Notes: generated by a model not told the origin, from the letters alone. DNA of 64,000 bases from Trabulsiella odontotermitis (GCF_030053895.1 NZ_CP125781.1:3782001-3846000); one strand, 5' to 3'. Shown: positions 39,739 through 48,476, counted from the first letter of the stretch. A program made the numbers and translations.

Positions 39739-40556
39739 TGGAAGACCGTAAACTGACCCGTAAAGATCTGCGCCGCTGCTGGCGCGCGTGGATGATGCAC
39801 AACCTGTCGTCGATGAGTTTTGAGCGTCTGGAATCGTTCGGCTTTTGCCTGAGCATGCTGCCCGTCGCGCGGAAACTCTACCCGGACGCCGCCGGGCGCA
39901 CCGAAATGCTGCGCCGCCACGCCTCTTTCTACAATACCGAGCCGCAAATTGGCGCCATTGTGAACGGAATGGCGTTGGGTCTTGAAGAGAAAAAGGCCAA
40001 CGGCGAGCCGATCGACGGCGACACGATTAACACCCTGAAAGTCGGGTTGATGGGACCGCTCGCCGGGATCGGCGACTCGATGATCCCCGGCATGCTGATC
40101 CCGATCCTGCTCAGTATCGGGATGGCGCTGGCGGCAGGCGGGAGTGTCTTAGGTCCGCTGTTTTATATCGTCGCCTGGCTGGCGATCATCATTCCCGGCT
40201 CCTGGTATCTGTTTTTAAAAGGCTACCAGATGGGTTCCGGCTCCGTGGAAATTCTGGTGAGCAGCAAATCCGCCCGCCTGCGTGAAGCGCTCTCACTGCT
40301 CGGGGTATTCGTGATGGGCGGTGTGGCGGCGAGCTACGTGAAGCTCGGCACCGGGCTGGAATTCATCACTAAAGACGGCGTCAATATCCACGTGCAGCAG
40401 ATGCTTGATGGTATCTTCCCGCAACTGCTGCCGCTGGTGGTGGTGCTGGGCACCTGGTATCTGATGGCAAAACGCGGCGTGTCGCCAGTGAAAGCGATGA
40501 TTCTGTTGCTGGTACTGGCGGCGATTGGCGTCGCCAGTGGATTGTTTGCCGGGTAA
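39738..40556 (+). CDS. PTS system mannose/fructose/sorbose-family EIID component
   Basis: 272 residues. Starts MEDRKLTRKDLRRCWRAW, with family motifs LSSMSFERLESFGF and GLMGPLAGIGDSMIPGML. It forms the translocation complex with IIC. Last gene of the five-gene operon, followed by a terminator. Confidence 0.95.
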   Translation: MEDRKLTRKDLRRCWRAWMMHNLSSMSFERLESFGFCLSMLPVARKLYPDAAGRTEMLRRHASFYNTEPQIGAIVNGMALGLEEKKANGEPIDGDTINTLKVGLMGPLAGIGDSMIPGMLIPILLSIGMALAAGGSVLGPLFYIVAWLAIIIPGSWYLFLKGYQMGSGSVEILVSSKSARLREALSLLGVFVMGGVAASYVKLGTGLEFITKDGVNIHVQQMLDGIFPQLLPLVVVLGTWYLMAKRGVSPVKAMILLLVLAAIGVASGLFAG

Positions 40557-40566
40557 CCACAACAAA

Positions 40567-40586
40567 ACCGGGGCACACGCCCCGGT
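40567..40586. terminator. Bidirectional terminator in the sugar island
   Basis: Perfect 8-bp stem ACCGGGGC / GCCCCGGT with loop ACAC between convergent stops. The minus strand continues TTTTGTTG, so it is the better terminator for the cupin operon. Confidence 0.75.
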
Positions 40587-40589
40587 CTG

Positions 40590-41360
40590 TCAGGGATGAA
40601 AGTTTTGCCACAGCGCGACCGCTTTATCAGGCCGCGAGATAAACTGGAAACGGGCGGGATCGTCGATAAACTGCTGATAAATCGGCGCTGATGTGATGCC
40701 AAACTCCTCATACTGCCGGGGGGCTATCACCTGTAACCGGCCTGGCACATAATGCGGATTATGCAGCCAGACGATCTGTGATTCCTGCACCAGCGGATAC
40801 CACGCCAGTCCTTTATGCGCGCGTACCGCGTCATACTCAAAGCCGTATTCCCGATCACACCAGGCACCGAACGTCAGCGGCTCGTCCGGGCTCGCGGAAA
40901 TCGTGGCATGGCCCCAGCCCGGCGGCACCAGCACTTTGTCTCCCGGTCCGGCGATAACGGCGAAACAGCGCCCTGGATCGTCTTCAACATATTCCTGCAT
41001 GTAGATAATCGCTTTCCCCTGCCAGATCTCATACAGCTCAGGCGGCGACCAGCCGCTGTGCTGACTGATGCGATGCACATGTCCCTGGCTGCGAATCGGT
41101 TCTTCACCCAGTTGCCCGGCGGCGTAAGTGACGACACCGAACAACAGCATCCGTTTTTGCAGCTCTTCACGATCCTGGATGCGTGCCACGTCCATCGCAA
41201 TGGCATACACCTCCTGCGGCCCGTCGCACTGCGGATCACGCAGCGACGGGCGGATTTGATCGAGAGTGCGGATCTCCGGCATCGGGCCGGTGACATCATC
41301 GCCATAACTGAAGCCCATCGGCTGATGGTGAATGGTCATGTCGAGGCCGTATTCAGCCAT
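40590..41360 (-). CDS. Cupin-type glucose-6-phosphate isomerase family protein (long form)
   Basis: 256 residues. Cupin metal-site pattern of the archaeal-type phosphoglucose isomerase family: His94 and His96 in SQGHVHRIS, Glu108 in PPELYEIW, and His151 in PPGWGHATIS. Between the His pair and the Glu there are about 11 residues instead of the usual 6, and the N- and C-terminal parts are longer than in the standard 190-residue enzyme, so the activity may differ. The start has GGAGG upstream and overlaps the preceding gene by 8 bp. Second gene of the convergent operon. Confidence 0.85.
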   Translation of the reverse strand: MAEYGLDMTIHHQPMGFSYGDDVTGPMPEIRTLDQIRPSLRDPQCDGPQEVYAIAMDVARIQDREELQKRMLLFGVVTYAAGQLGEEPIRSQGHVHRISQHSGWSPPELYEIWQGKAIIYMQEYVEDDPGRCFAVIAGPGDKVLVPPGWGHATISASPDEPLTFGAWCDREYGFEYDAVRAHKGLAWYPLVQESQIVWLHNPHYVPGRLQVIAPRQYEEFGITSAPIYQQFIDDPARFQFISRPDKAVALWQNFHP

Positions 41361-41916
41361 TTTGCACCTCCCTGACCTGCACCTGCCGATCGTCTTCCAC
41401 TACCCGCCAGGCAAATCCGCCTGCCAGCGCGGCATAATCGTGCCCGGCGGTGGACGACCAGACCGCCAGCGCCGAGAGGATCTCCGTGCCGGTATTGATC
41501 AGGCGATGTGCGGTATACCCCGGAATGATGTGCACCGAGCCGGCAAAAACCGGTTCGAGGCGCATCGCGCCTTGTTCATCCTGAAGCAGCAGCAATCCAT
41601 CACCGCGCAGGCCAAAATAGACTTCACCCTGTTCACGCAGGGCATGGAAATGACCGCGGGTCATAAAATATTCGTCGCCGACTTTTCCGGGGTGAAGATG
41701 GGTCACACCTGTAAACAGCTCGCCCGAACCGGATGGGGTATCCAGCATTTCAACGTCATAAACAATCTGTTGGGGATCGGCATGCTGCCAGCCGGAGAAA
41801 TCAGCAAAGACACCGTGGAGATCGGCGAGACGAGTGGTTTTGCGTAATAGCGGGGTGCGCGAAAACACCCCCGTCAGCCAGTCGACGTGCGGCGGCTGAG
41901 ACAGAACAGGTTTCAT
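41353..41916 (-). CDS. Cupin-type glucose-6-phosphate isomerase
   Basis: 187 residues, matching the standard archaeal-type phosphoglucose isomerase length. The metal ligands fit the Pyrococcus pattern: His89 and His91 in TRGHFHAL, Glu98 in EVYFGL, and His137 in PGYTAHRLIN. ATG 41916 has GGAG 6 nt upstream; the open frame from 42012 is an upstream extension. First gene of a two-gene operon whose promoter carries operator O4. Enterobacteria normally use the unrelated Pgi, so this is a second, regulated isomerase. Confidence 0.9.
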   Translation of the reverse strand: MKPVLSQPPHVDWLTGVFSRTPLLRKTTRLADLHGVFADFSGWQHADPQQIVYDVEMLDTPSGSGELFTGVTHLHPGKVGDEYFMTRGHFHALREQGEVYFGLRGDGLLLLQDEQGAMRLEPVFAGSVHIIPGYTAHRLINTGTEILSALAVWSSTAGHDYAALAGGFAWRVVEDDRQVQVREVQNG

Positions 41917-41949
41917 GTTTTTCTCCGGCCCGAGGAGAACAACAAAACA

Positions 41950-41974
41950 AGCATAGCAGATTAATCGATTAACC
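41950..41974 (-). promoter_or_regulatory. Extended -10 promoter and operator O4 of the cupin operon
   Basis: On the minus strand, TGC followed by TATGCT (41950-41958) forms an extended -10 element. Operator O4, GATTAATCGATTAACC in plus-strand reading (41959-41974), lies directly upstream, covering the spacer and -35 region. It matches O1 and O3, tying this operon to the LacI-family repressor. Confidence 0.75.
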
Positions 41975-41998
41975 CTGTGACCGAATCGACGCTTTATC

Positions 41999-42027
41999 AC
42001 AACAGTCACCACCCGGGTGACTGTTGT
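41999..42027. terminator. Long hairpin downstream of ispH
   Basis: Perfect 12-bp stem ACAACAGTCACC / GGTGACTGTTGT with a 5-nt loop, 17 bp beyond the ispH stop. There is no T tract. It marks the boundary between the sugar island and the ribF-ispH operon. Confidence 0.65.
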
Positions 42028-42043
42028 CTTTCAGGAGGGGAAA

Positions 42044-42994
42044 TTACTGGATTTCGCGGACGTCCATCCGCAGCTCTTTCGGCACTTCAAAGACGATATT
42101 TTCTTCGCGGCCTTCCAGCGGAACCGCCTCACCACCGCCCAGTTCCTGCAAACGTGCAATCACGTTCTGCACCAGGATATCCGGTGCCGAGGCACCTGCC
42201 GTGACGCCAACGCAGTTCGCGCCTTTTACCCAGTTTTCCTGAATGTCGGTCGCATCGTCGATAAGAAAGGCGGTTTTGCCCATCCGCTGCGCCAGTTCGG
42301 CGAGACGGTTGGAGTTTGAGGAGTTTTTGGAGCCGACCACCAGCACCACATCGGCCTGTTCCGCCATCGCGCGCACCGCTTCCTGACGGTTGGTGGTGGC
42401 ATAGCAGATGTCGTCTTTGCGCGGGCCGACGATTTTCGGGAAACGCTGACGCAGCGCGTCAATCACATCCGAGGTATCGTCAACCGACAGCGTGGTCTGA
42501 GTCATAAACGACAGTTTGGTTTCGTTTTTGACATCCAGCTTCCAGACATCATCCGGGGATTCCACCAGATACATGCCCCCTTCCGGGTTGCTGTACTGGC
42601 CCATCGTCCCTTCCACTTCCGGGTGTCCGGCGTGGCCGATGAGGATCGATTCTTCACCACGACGACTGGCGCGGGCAACTTCCATATGGACTTTGGTCAC
42701 CAGCGGGCAGGTGGCATCAAACACCGTCAGATCACGGCTTTTCGCTTCATTGCGTACCGCTTGCGAGACACCGTGTGCTGAAAAAATCAGGATCGCGCCG
42801 TCCGGCACTTCGCTGATCTGCTCGATAAAAATCGCCCCGCGTTCACGCAGGCTATCGACCACGTAGCGGTTATGCACCACTTCGTGACGGACGTAAATCG
42901 GCGCGCCGTAAATCGCCAGCGCGTTTTCCACAATGCTGATAGCGCGGTCTACACCAGCGCAGAAACCGCGCGGGTTGGCCAACAGAATCTGCAT
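42044..42994 (-). CDS. ispH: 4-hydroxy-3-methylbut-2-enyl diphosphate reductase
   Basis: 316 residues, the E. coli length. The [4Fe-4S] enzyme of the last step of the MEP pathway, making IPP and DMAPP. Cluster ligand Cys12 is visible in NPRGFCAGVDR, with the other conserved cysteines in DATCPLVTK and TAGASAPD-adjacent regions, and HPEVEGTMGQ carries the catalytic Glu. Starts directly after the fkpB stop. Confidence 0.98.
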   Translation of the reverse strand: MQILLANPRGFCAGVDRAISIVENALAIYGAPIYVRHEVVHNRYVVDSLRERGAIFIEQISEVPDGAILIFSAHGVSQAVRNEAKSRDLTVFDATCPLVTKVHMEVARASRRGEESILIGHAGHPEVEGTMGQYSNPEGGMYLVESPDDVWKLDVKNETKLSFMTQTTLSVDDTSDVIDALRQRFPKIVGPRKDDICYATTNRQEAVRAMAEQADVVLVVGSKNSSNSNRLAELAQRMGKTAFLIDDATDIQENWVKGANCVGVTAGASAPDILVQNVIARLQELGGGEAVPLEGREENIVFEVPKELRMDVREIQ

Positions 42995-43444
42995 TTAAAC
43001 CTCCAGCGCCGGATCGATTTCCAGCACTTCGACATCAAAATGGACGGTCTGGTCTGCCAGCGGATGGTTGAAATCCACCATAATGGAATCACCGTTAATC
43101 TCGCGGATCACACCAGGCATTTCGCTGCCATCCATTGCGGTAAAGAGCATAATCGCGCCGATTTCCGGCTCGCCGGCATCCATAAATTCGCGACGGGAAA
43201 AGTACTGGATGAGATCCGGGCTGGAGACGCCAAAGGCGGCATCCGGCTCCAGCGAGAAGGATTTCTTCTCCCCCTCTTTCAGCCCCAGCAGGTGCTGTTC
43301 CAGCCCTTCTGACAGCGACGCGTCGCCCAGACGAAACAGTGCCGGTTTGCCATTGCTGCGGGTCGACTCGGCCGTTGAACCGTCGTCAAGCTTCAGCGTG
43401 AAATGCACCAGTACGGCGCTATTGCTCTGTACGGATTTAGACAT
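42995..43444 (-). CDS. fkpB: FKBP-type peptidyl-prolyl isomerase FkpB
   Basis: 149 residues, the E. coli length. A SlyD-like FKBP with an inserted-flap domain (LEPDAAFGVSSPDLIQYFSR). It is a member of the ribF-ileS-lspA-fkpB-ispH operon, separated from lspA by a REP-containing spacer. Confidence 0.97.
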   Translation of the reverse strand: MSKSVQSNSAVLVHFTLKLDDGSTAESTRSNGKPALFRLGDASLSEGLEQHLLGLKEGEKKSFSLEPDAAFGVSSPDLIQYFSRREFMDAGEPEIGAIMLFTAMDGSEMPGVIREINGDSIMVDFNHPLADQTVHFDVEVLEIDPALEV

Positions 43445-43477
43445 TCAAATTTGCCTATGGTTTTGCCTCATCGGTTT

Positions 43478-43554
43478 GCCCGGTGGCGCTTCACTTACCG
43501 GGCCTACGTCAGGCCGACATTCTGTAGGCCGGGTAAGCATAGCGCCACCCGGCA
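43478..43554. repeat. Pair of inverted REP elements (BIME)
   Basis: REP1 at about 43478-43507 (GCCCGGTGGCGCT...TTACCGGGCC) and an inverted REP2 at about 43523-43554 (GTAGGCCGGGTAAGC...GCCACCCGGC). They lie between lspA and fkpB within the operon and may act as an mRNA-stability element or gyrase-associated site. Confidence 0.85.
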
Positions 43555-43561
43555 TTTCTGA

Positions 43562-44062
43562 TTACGCTTGCTTCTTCGCAGCCGCATTCGGCAAAAAGCC
43601 TTCCAGCACAATCAACGCTGCGCCGATACAAATCGCGGTATCGGCAAGGTTGAAGGTCGCAAAGTGCCAGTCGCCGACGTAGAAATCGATCATGTCGACG
43701 ACAAAGCCGTGCCACAGGCGGTCAAACAGGTTGCCCAGCGCCCCGCCGATGATTAACGCGTAGGCGATGTTATTCAGCTTCTGCGTCGCTTTTGAGCGGT
43801 ACATCAGTACCGTCAGCACTACGCAGATACCGATAGCGATGCCGGCAAAGAACCAGCGCTGCCAGCCACCGCTGTCGGCAAGAAAGCTGAACGCCGCGCC
43901 ATAGTTACGCGCATAGTGCAGATTCAGCGACGGAAACAGCGAAACCGTATCCCCCAGCGCAAAATTCTGGAGGATCAGGTACTTGCTGCCTAAATCGATA
44001 ATCAGCACCGCGACGACCACCCACAGCCAGCGCAGTCCGGTAGAACAGACAGAGTTACTCAT
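43562..44062 (-). CDS. lspA: Lipoprotein signal peptidase II
   Basis: 166 residues (E. coli 164). A four-span inner-membrane aspartyl peptidase that cleaves prolipoproteins after diacylglyceryl modification. Catalytic regions GGALGNLFDRL and VVDMIDFY hold the Asp pair. It overlaps the ileS stop by one base. Confidence 0.97.
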   Translation of the reverse strand: MSNSVCSTGLRWLWVVVAVLIIDLGSKYLILQNFALGDTVSLFPSLNLHYARNYGAAFSFLADSGGWQRWFFAGIAIGICVVLTVLMYRSKATQKLNNIAYALIIGGALGNLFDRLWHGFVVDMIDFYVGDWHFATFNLADTAICIGAALIVLEGFLPNAAAKKQA

Positions 44063-46878
44063 CAGGCAAACTTACGTTTTTCACCGTCACCGGCGACGTT
44101 GCTGACACAGCGTCCGCAGAGTTCTGCGTGTTCCGCCACCAGGCCGACATCAGTGGTGTAATGCCAGCAGCGCGGGCATTTATCACCTTCGGCTTTGCTC
44201 AGGGCGATTTTCAGCCCTTTCAGCAGTTCACTCTGCTGAGCGTCTGCCGTCGCCCCGGCATAATCCGCAACTTTCGCGCCGGAGGTCAACAGGACAAATC
44301 GCAATTCATCGCCCAGCGCGGTGAGCTTCGCAGAGAGTTCCGGCTCGGCAAACAGCGTCACCGCTGCTTCCAGAGAACCGCCCACTTTCTTATCAGCACG
44401 CGCCTGTTCGATCACCTTGTTCACTTCGCCACGGACTTTCAGCAAGTCATCCCAGAAAGCATCGTTCATTGGCTCGGTTGCCGCCAGGCCAAACAGCCCG
44501 TCGTACCATTCGCCAGTGAAAACATACTTCTCACGGGAGCCCGGCAGATAACCCCAGATTTCATCAGCGGTGAAGGACATGATCGGCGCCATCCAGCGCA
44601 CCAGCGCTTCCGCAATGTGGAACAGCGCGGTCTGGCAACTGCGACGGGCAACGCTGTCGGCTTTCGCGGTGTACTGTCTGTCTTTGATGATGTCGAGATA
44701 GAACGAGCCCATTTCGATGGAGCAGAAACGCATCAGGCGCTGCACCACTTCGTGGAAATCGTAGGACTCATAGGCTTTAACAATGTCTTCCTGCGCCGCT
44801 TTCGCGCAACCCACCGCCCACCGGTCCAGCACCACCATCTCTTCCGGTTTCACCATGTCTTTTACCGGATCAAACCCGTTCAGGTTCGCCAGCAGGAAGC
44901 GCGCGGTGTTACGGATACGACGATAGCTGTCGGCGGCACGTTTGAGGATCTCATCGGAGACCGCCATTTCACCGGTGTAGTCCGTTGATGCCACCCACAG
45001 ACGCAGAATATCCGCGCCCAGTTTGTTCATCACATCCTGCGGGCTCACGGTGTTGCCGATGGATTTGGACATTTTGCGTCCCTGACCATCCACGGTGAAG
45101 CCGTGAGTCAACACCTGGCGATACGGCGCTTTGCCTTTCATCGCCGTGGAGATCATCAGCGAGGACATGAACCAGCCGCGATGCTGGTCAGAACCTTCCA
45201 GATACATATCGGCGGCATGACCGGCAAATTCCGGGCGCACATCAACGACGGACGCGTGAGTGGATCCGGAATCAAACCACACGTCGAGCGTGTCTGGTAC
45301 TTTCTCGTAGCTGTCGGCGTCATCACCCATGATGTCGCGCGGGTCGAGATCCCACCACGCCTGGATGCCGTCAACTTCCACACGTTTCGCAACGGCTTCC
45401 ATCAATTCCAGCGTGCGCGGGTGCAGTTCATGCGTTTCTTTATGCACGAACAGCGACATCGGCACGCCCCAGGTACGCTGACGGGAAATACACCAGTCAG
45501 GACGGTTAGCGACCATTGATTCAATACGCGCCTGGCCCCAGTCCGGGATCCACTGCACGCCTTTGATTTCCGCCAGCGACTGCGCACGCAGGCCTTTTTG
45601 ATCCATGCTCACGAACCACTGCGGCGTGGCGCGGAAGATGATCGGCGTCTTATGACGCCAGCAGCACGGGTAGCTGTGCTGGAGTTTTTCTACATGCAGC
45701 AGCGCGCCGCTGTTACGCAGAATATCGACGATAATGTCGTTCGCTTTGAAGACGTTGATGCCGTCCAGCGCCGGGTATGTACCTGGCAGGAAGGAACCGT
45801 CCGGGCCCACCGGGTTTGCGATTTCCAGACCGTATTTCAGGCTGATGCTATAGTCGTCCGGACCGTGACCGCCGGCGGTATGTACCGCACCGGTACCCGC
45901 TTCCAGCGTCACGTGATCGCCGAGGATCGCCGGGACGTCGAAATTGAGGAACGGATGCTTAAAGCGCATCAGTTCCAGCGCATCGCCTTTGACAGTACCA
46001 AGCACGGTGTAATCGGTGATATTTGCGCGTTTCAGCACGCTTTCCAGCAGATCTTTCGCTACGATCAGCGCCTGACCTTCAACCTGTACCAACGCATAGT
46101 CAAATTCCGCCGACAGGGAGATTGCACGGTTTGCCGGTAACGTCCACGGCGTGGTGGTCCAGATCACCAGTGAGATCGGGCCGCTGACACCAGGCAGGCC
46201 AAATTTGCCCTTGATGGCGTCCTGATCGACCGCCTCAAACGCCACATCAATAGACGGAGAGGTTTTGTCGTAGTACTCGACTTCCGCTTCCGCCAGCGCA
46301 GAACGGCAGTCCACGCACCAGTGCACCGGCTTCGCCCCTTTCAGCAGGTGGCCGTTGCCGATGATTTTGCCCAGCGCACGGATGATGTTGGCTTCGGTTT
46401 TGAAGTTCATCGTCAGGTACGGATGCGACCAGTCGCCCAGCACGCCAAGACGGATAAAGTCTTTTCGCTGACCATCAACCTGGCCTGCGGCGTACTCACG
46501 GCATTTAGCGCGGAACTCGGCGGCAGTGAACTTCTCGCCTGGCTTACCAAATTCCTGCTCAACTTTCAGTTCGATAGGCAGACCGTGGCAGTCCCAGCCT
46601 GGAACATAAGGCGAGTCATATCCCGCGAGTCCTTTGGACTTCACGATAATGTCTTTCAGAATCTTGTTGACCGAGTGACCAATATGAATGCTGCCATTCG
46701 CATAAGGAGGGCCATCATGCAGAATGAAGGTTTTTTTGCCTTTTTTCGCCGCACGGATGATGCCGTACAGGTCATCATCGGTCCAACGCGCCAGCATTCC
46801 CGGTTCGCGCTTAGCGAGGTCGCCGCGCATCGGGAACCCTGTTTCCGGCAAATTCAGGGTCGATTTATAGTCACTCAT
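44062..46878 (-). CDS. ileS: Isoleucyl-tRNA synthetase
   Basis: 938 residues, the E. coli length. Class I synthetase with the HIGH motif (SIHIGHSVNK) and KMSKS (GRKMSKSIGN, near residue 600), a CP1 editing insertion between them, and a C-terminal zinc site (CPRCWHY ... CGRC). In an operon with ribF upstream and lspA downstream. Confidence 0.99.
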   Translation of the reverse strand: MSDYKSTLNLPETGFPMRGDLAKREPGMLARWTDDDLYGIIRAAKKGKKTFILHDGPPYANGSIHIGHSVNKILKDIIVKSKGLAGYDSPYVPGWDCHGLPIELKVEQEFGKPGEKFTAAEFRAKCREYAAGQVDGQRKDFIRLGVLGDWSHPYLTMNFKTEANIIRALGKIIGNGHLLKGAKPVHWCVDCRSALAEAEVEYYDKTSPSIDVAFEAVDQDAIKGKFGLPGVSGPISLVIWTTTPWTLPANRAISLSAEFDYALVQVEGQALIVAKDLLESVLKRANITDYTVLGTVKGDALELMRFKHPFLNFDVPAILGDHVTLEAGTGAVHTAGGHGPDDYSISLKYGLEIANPVGPDGSFLPGTYPALDGINVFKANDIIVDILRNSGALLHVEKLQHSYPCCWRHKTPIIFRATPQWFVSMDQKGLRAQSLAEIKGVQWIPDWGQARIESMVANRPDWCISRQRTWGVPMSLFVHKETHELHPRTLELMEAVAKRVEVDGIQAWWDLDPRDIMGDDADSYEKVPDTLDVWFDSGSTHASVVDVRPEFAGHAADMYLEGSDQHRGWFMSSLMISTAMKGKAPYRQVLTHGFTVDGQGRKMSKSIGNTVSPQDVMNKLGADILRLWVASTDYTGEMAVSDEILKRAADSYRRIRNTARFLLANLNGFDPVKDMVKPEEMVVLDRWAVGCAKAAQEDIVKAYESYDFHEVVQRLMRFCSIEMGSFYLDIIKDRQYTAKADSVARRSCQTALFHIAEALVRWMAPIMSFTADEIWGYLPGSREKYVFTGEWYDGLFGLAATEPMNDAFWDDLLKVRGEVNKVIEQARADKKVGGSLEAAVTLFAEPELSAKLTALGDELRFVLLTSGAKVADYAGATADAQQSELLKGLKIALSKAEGDKCPRCWHYTTDVGLVAEHAELCGRCVSNVAGDGEKRKFA

Positions 46879-46915
46879 CAGATTCTCGGTTCCGTATTTA
46901 AAACTCGTTCAGGCA

Positions 46916-47854
46916 TTACGCCGGGTTGGATAGCCCAAAAAAATCACGGGCGGTTAATTCATCACGCGCAATCTGCGCTTTTAGTTCATCCAGCGACGCG
47001 AATCGCTGCTCATTGCGTATTTTTTTACGCAGTATGACATCTATATGGCGACCATAGAGGTCCATTACAACATCTAACAGATGTACTTCGAGCTGTTGGC
47101 GTACGCCAGACACCGTGGGCCGGGTGCCAATATTCGCAACACCAGGCAGGAGTGTGTTACCTAATCCTGCGACTTCCACCGCATAAACCCCTTTTACCGG
47201 GGAGACCTGACGACGCAGCGGTAAGTTCGCCGTCGGGAAACCGATGGTGCGCCCAAGCTCATCGCCATGCACCACACGGCCAGAAATAATAAAAGGATGA
47301 CCCAGCAATTTCTCTGCCTGCAGCAAATCGTCTTCCGCCAGCGCCTGACGCACTGCGGTGCTGCTGATACGCACGCCCCCTTCACAGAAAGTTTGCGTAC
47401 TGGTGACGTTGAAACCAAACTCCGCACCCGCCTTTTGCAATAACAAGAAATCCCCCTGGCGACCCGCGCCAAAGCGGAAATCATCACCCACCGCGAGATA
47501 CTGTACACCAAGACGTTTTACCAGCAGATCGCTGATAAATGTTTGCGCCGTCAGGGCGGCAAAGCGACGGTCGAAGCGGAGGCACAAGACATAGTCAACG
47601 CCGCTTTCGGCCAGATAGCGCAGTTTTTCACGCAGGCGCGTCAGACGCGCGGGGGCTTTTTCAGCCGAAAAAAGCTCAAGCGGCTGCGGTTCAAAAATCA
47701 TGACCACCACCGGCACGCCACGCTCGCGGCCTTCTTCGCGTAAACGTTGCAGCAACGCCTGATGCCCACGATGTACGCCGTCAAAATTACCGATGGTCAG
47801 CACACACCCGTGCGGGGCCTGACTCAAATTATGTATGCCGCGTATCAGCTTCAT
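46916..47854 (-). CDS. ribF: Bifunctional riboflavin kinase/FMN adenylyltransferase
   Basis: 312 residues (E. coli 313). Makes FMN and FAD from riboflavin. The N-terminal nucleotidyltransferase domain has the HxGH-type motif GNFDGVHRGHQALL; the C-terminal kinase domain starts near GRVVHGDELGRTIGFPTANL. First gene of the operon; divergent from rpsT. Confidence 0.98.
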   Translation of the reverse strand: MKLIRGIHNLSQAPHGCVLTIGNFDGVHRGHQALLQRLREEGRERGVPVVVMIFEPQPLELFSAEKAPARLTRLREKLRYLAESGVDYVLCLRFDRRFAALTAQTFISDLLVKRLGVQYLAVGDDFRFGAGRQGDFLLLQKAGAEFGFNVTSTQTFCEGGVRISSTAVRQALAEDDLLQAEKLLGHPFIISGRVVHGDELGRTIGFPTANLPLRRQVSPVKGVYAVEVAGLGNTLLPGVANIGTRPTVSGVRQQLEVHLLDVVMDLYGRHIDVILRKKIRNEQRFASLDELKAQIARDELTARDFFGLSNPA

Positions 47855-48183
47855 GTCTGGCTCAAAACAGTGAAAATCGTTCGAGTATACCTTGTACAGC
47901 AGTCAAGGTTAACCCGCGATTACACTCCGCAGCAGAAAGAGATAAGGATTTCATCAACCTTGACGGTAATGGCGAGAAAAACTGCCGTTATGCTGCGATT
48001 TTTGTGCCAGAAAAGCTGTATTCGGCAGGCGCAAGCTGTTAGAATCCTGCGCCATCACTACGTAATCAAGTGTCGTCACATTAACGGCGCTTATTTGCAC
48101 AAATCCATTGACAAAAGAAGGCTAAAAGGGCATATTCCTCGGCCTTTGAATTGTCCATATAGATCATATTTGGGAGTTGGACC
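47855..48183 (+). promoter_or_regulatory. ribF-rpsT divergent spacer with rpsT promoter
   Basis: 329-bp spacer. TTGACA (48108-48113), 17 bp, then CATATT (48131-48136) gives a plausible sigma-70 promoter, and a further TTAGAAT lies near 48040, in line with the two promoters of E. coli rpsT. I see no yaaY-type gene that I can support. Confidence 0.6.
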
Positions 48184-48447
48184 TTGGCTAATATCAAATC
48201 AGCTAAGAAGCGCGCCGTTCAGTCTGAAAAGGCTCGCAAGCACAACGCTAGCCGTCGCTCTATGATGCGTACTTTCATCAAGAAAGTATACGCAGCTATC
48301 GAAGCTGGCGACAAAGCTGCTGCACAGAAAGCATTTAACGAAATGCAACCAATCGTGGACCGTCAGGCTTCTAAAGGTCTGATCCACAAAAACAAAGCGG
48401 CTCGTCATAAGGCGAACCTGGTTGCTCAGATCAACAAACTGGCTTAA
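48184..48447 (+). CDS. rpsT: 30S ribosomal protein S20
   Basis: 87 residues, the E. coli length, highly basic (ANIKSAKKRA...). The start codon is TTG at 48184 with GGGAG upstream; E. coli rpsT also uses UUG, linked to its translational autoregulation. Monocistronic and followed by a strong terminator. Confidence 0.98.
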   Translation: MANIKSAKKRAVQSEKARKHNASRRSMMRTFIKKVYAAIEAGDKAAAQKAFNEMQPIVDRQASKGLIHKNKAARHKANLVAQINKLA

Positions 48448-48476
48448 TCGCCCGCTTGTTATCCGCTTTGTAAAAA

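Noticed and set aside
47747..48265. 172-codon frame across the ribF-rpsT spacer
   Set aside because: Out of frame with rpsT, runs through its promoter and start region, and shows no family features.
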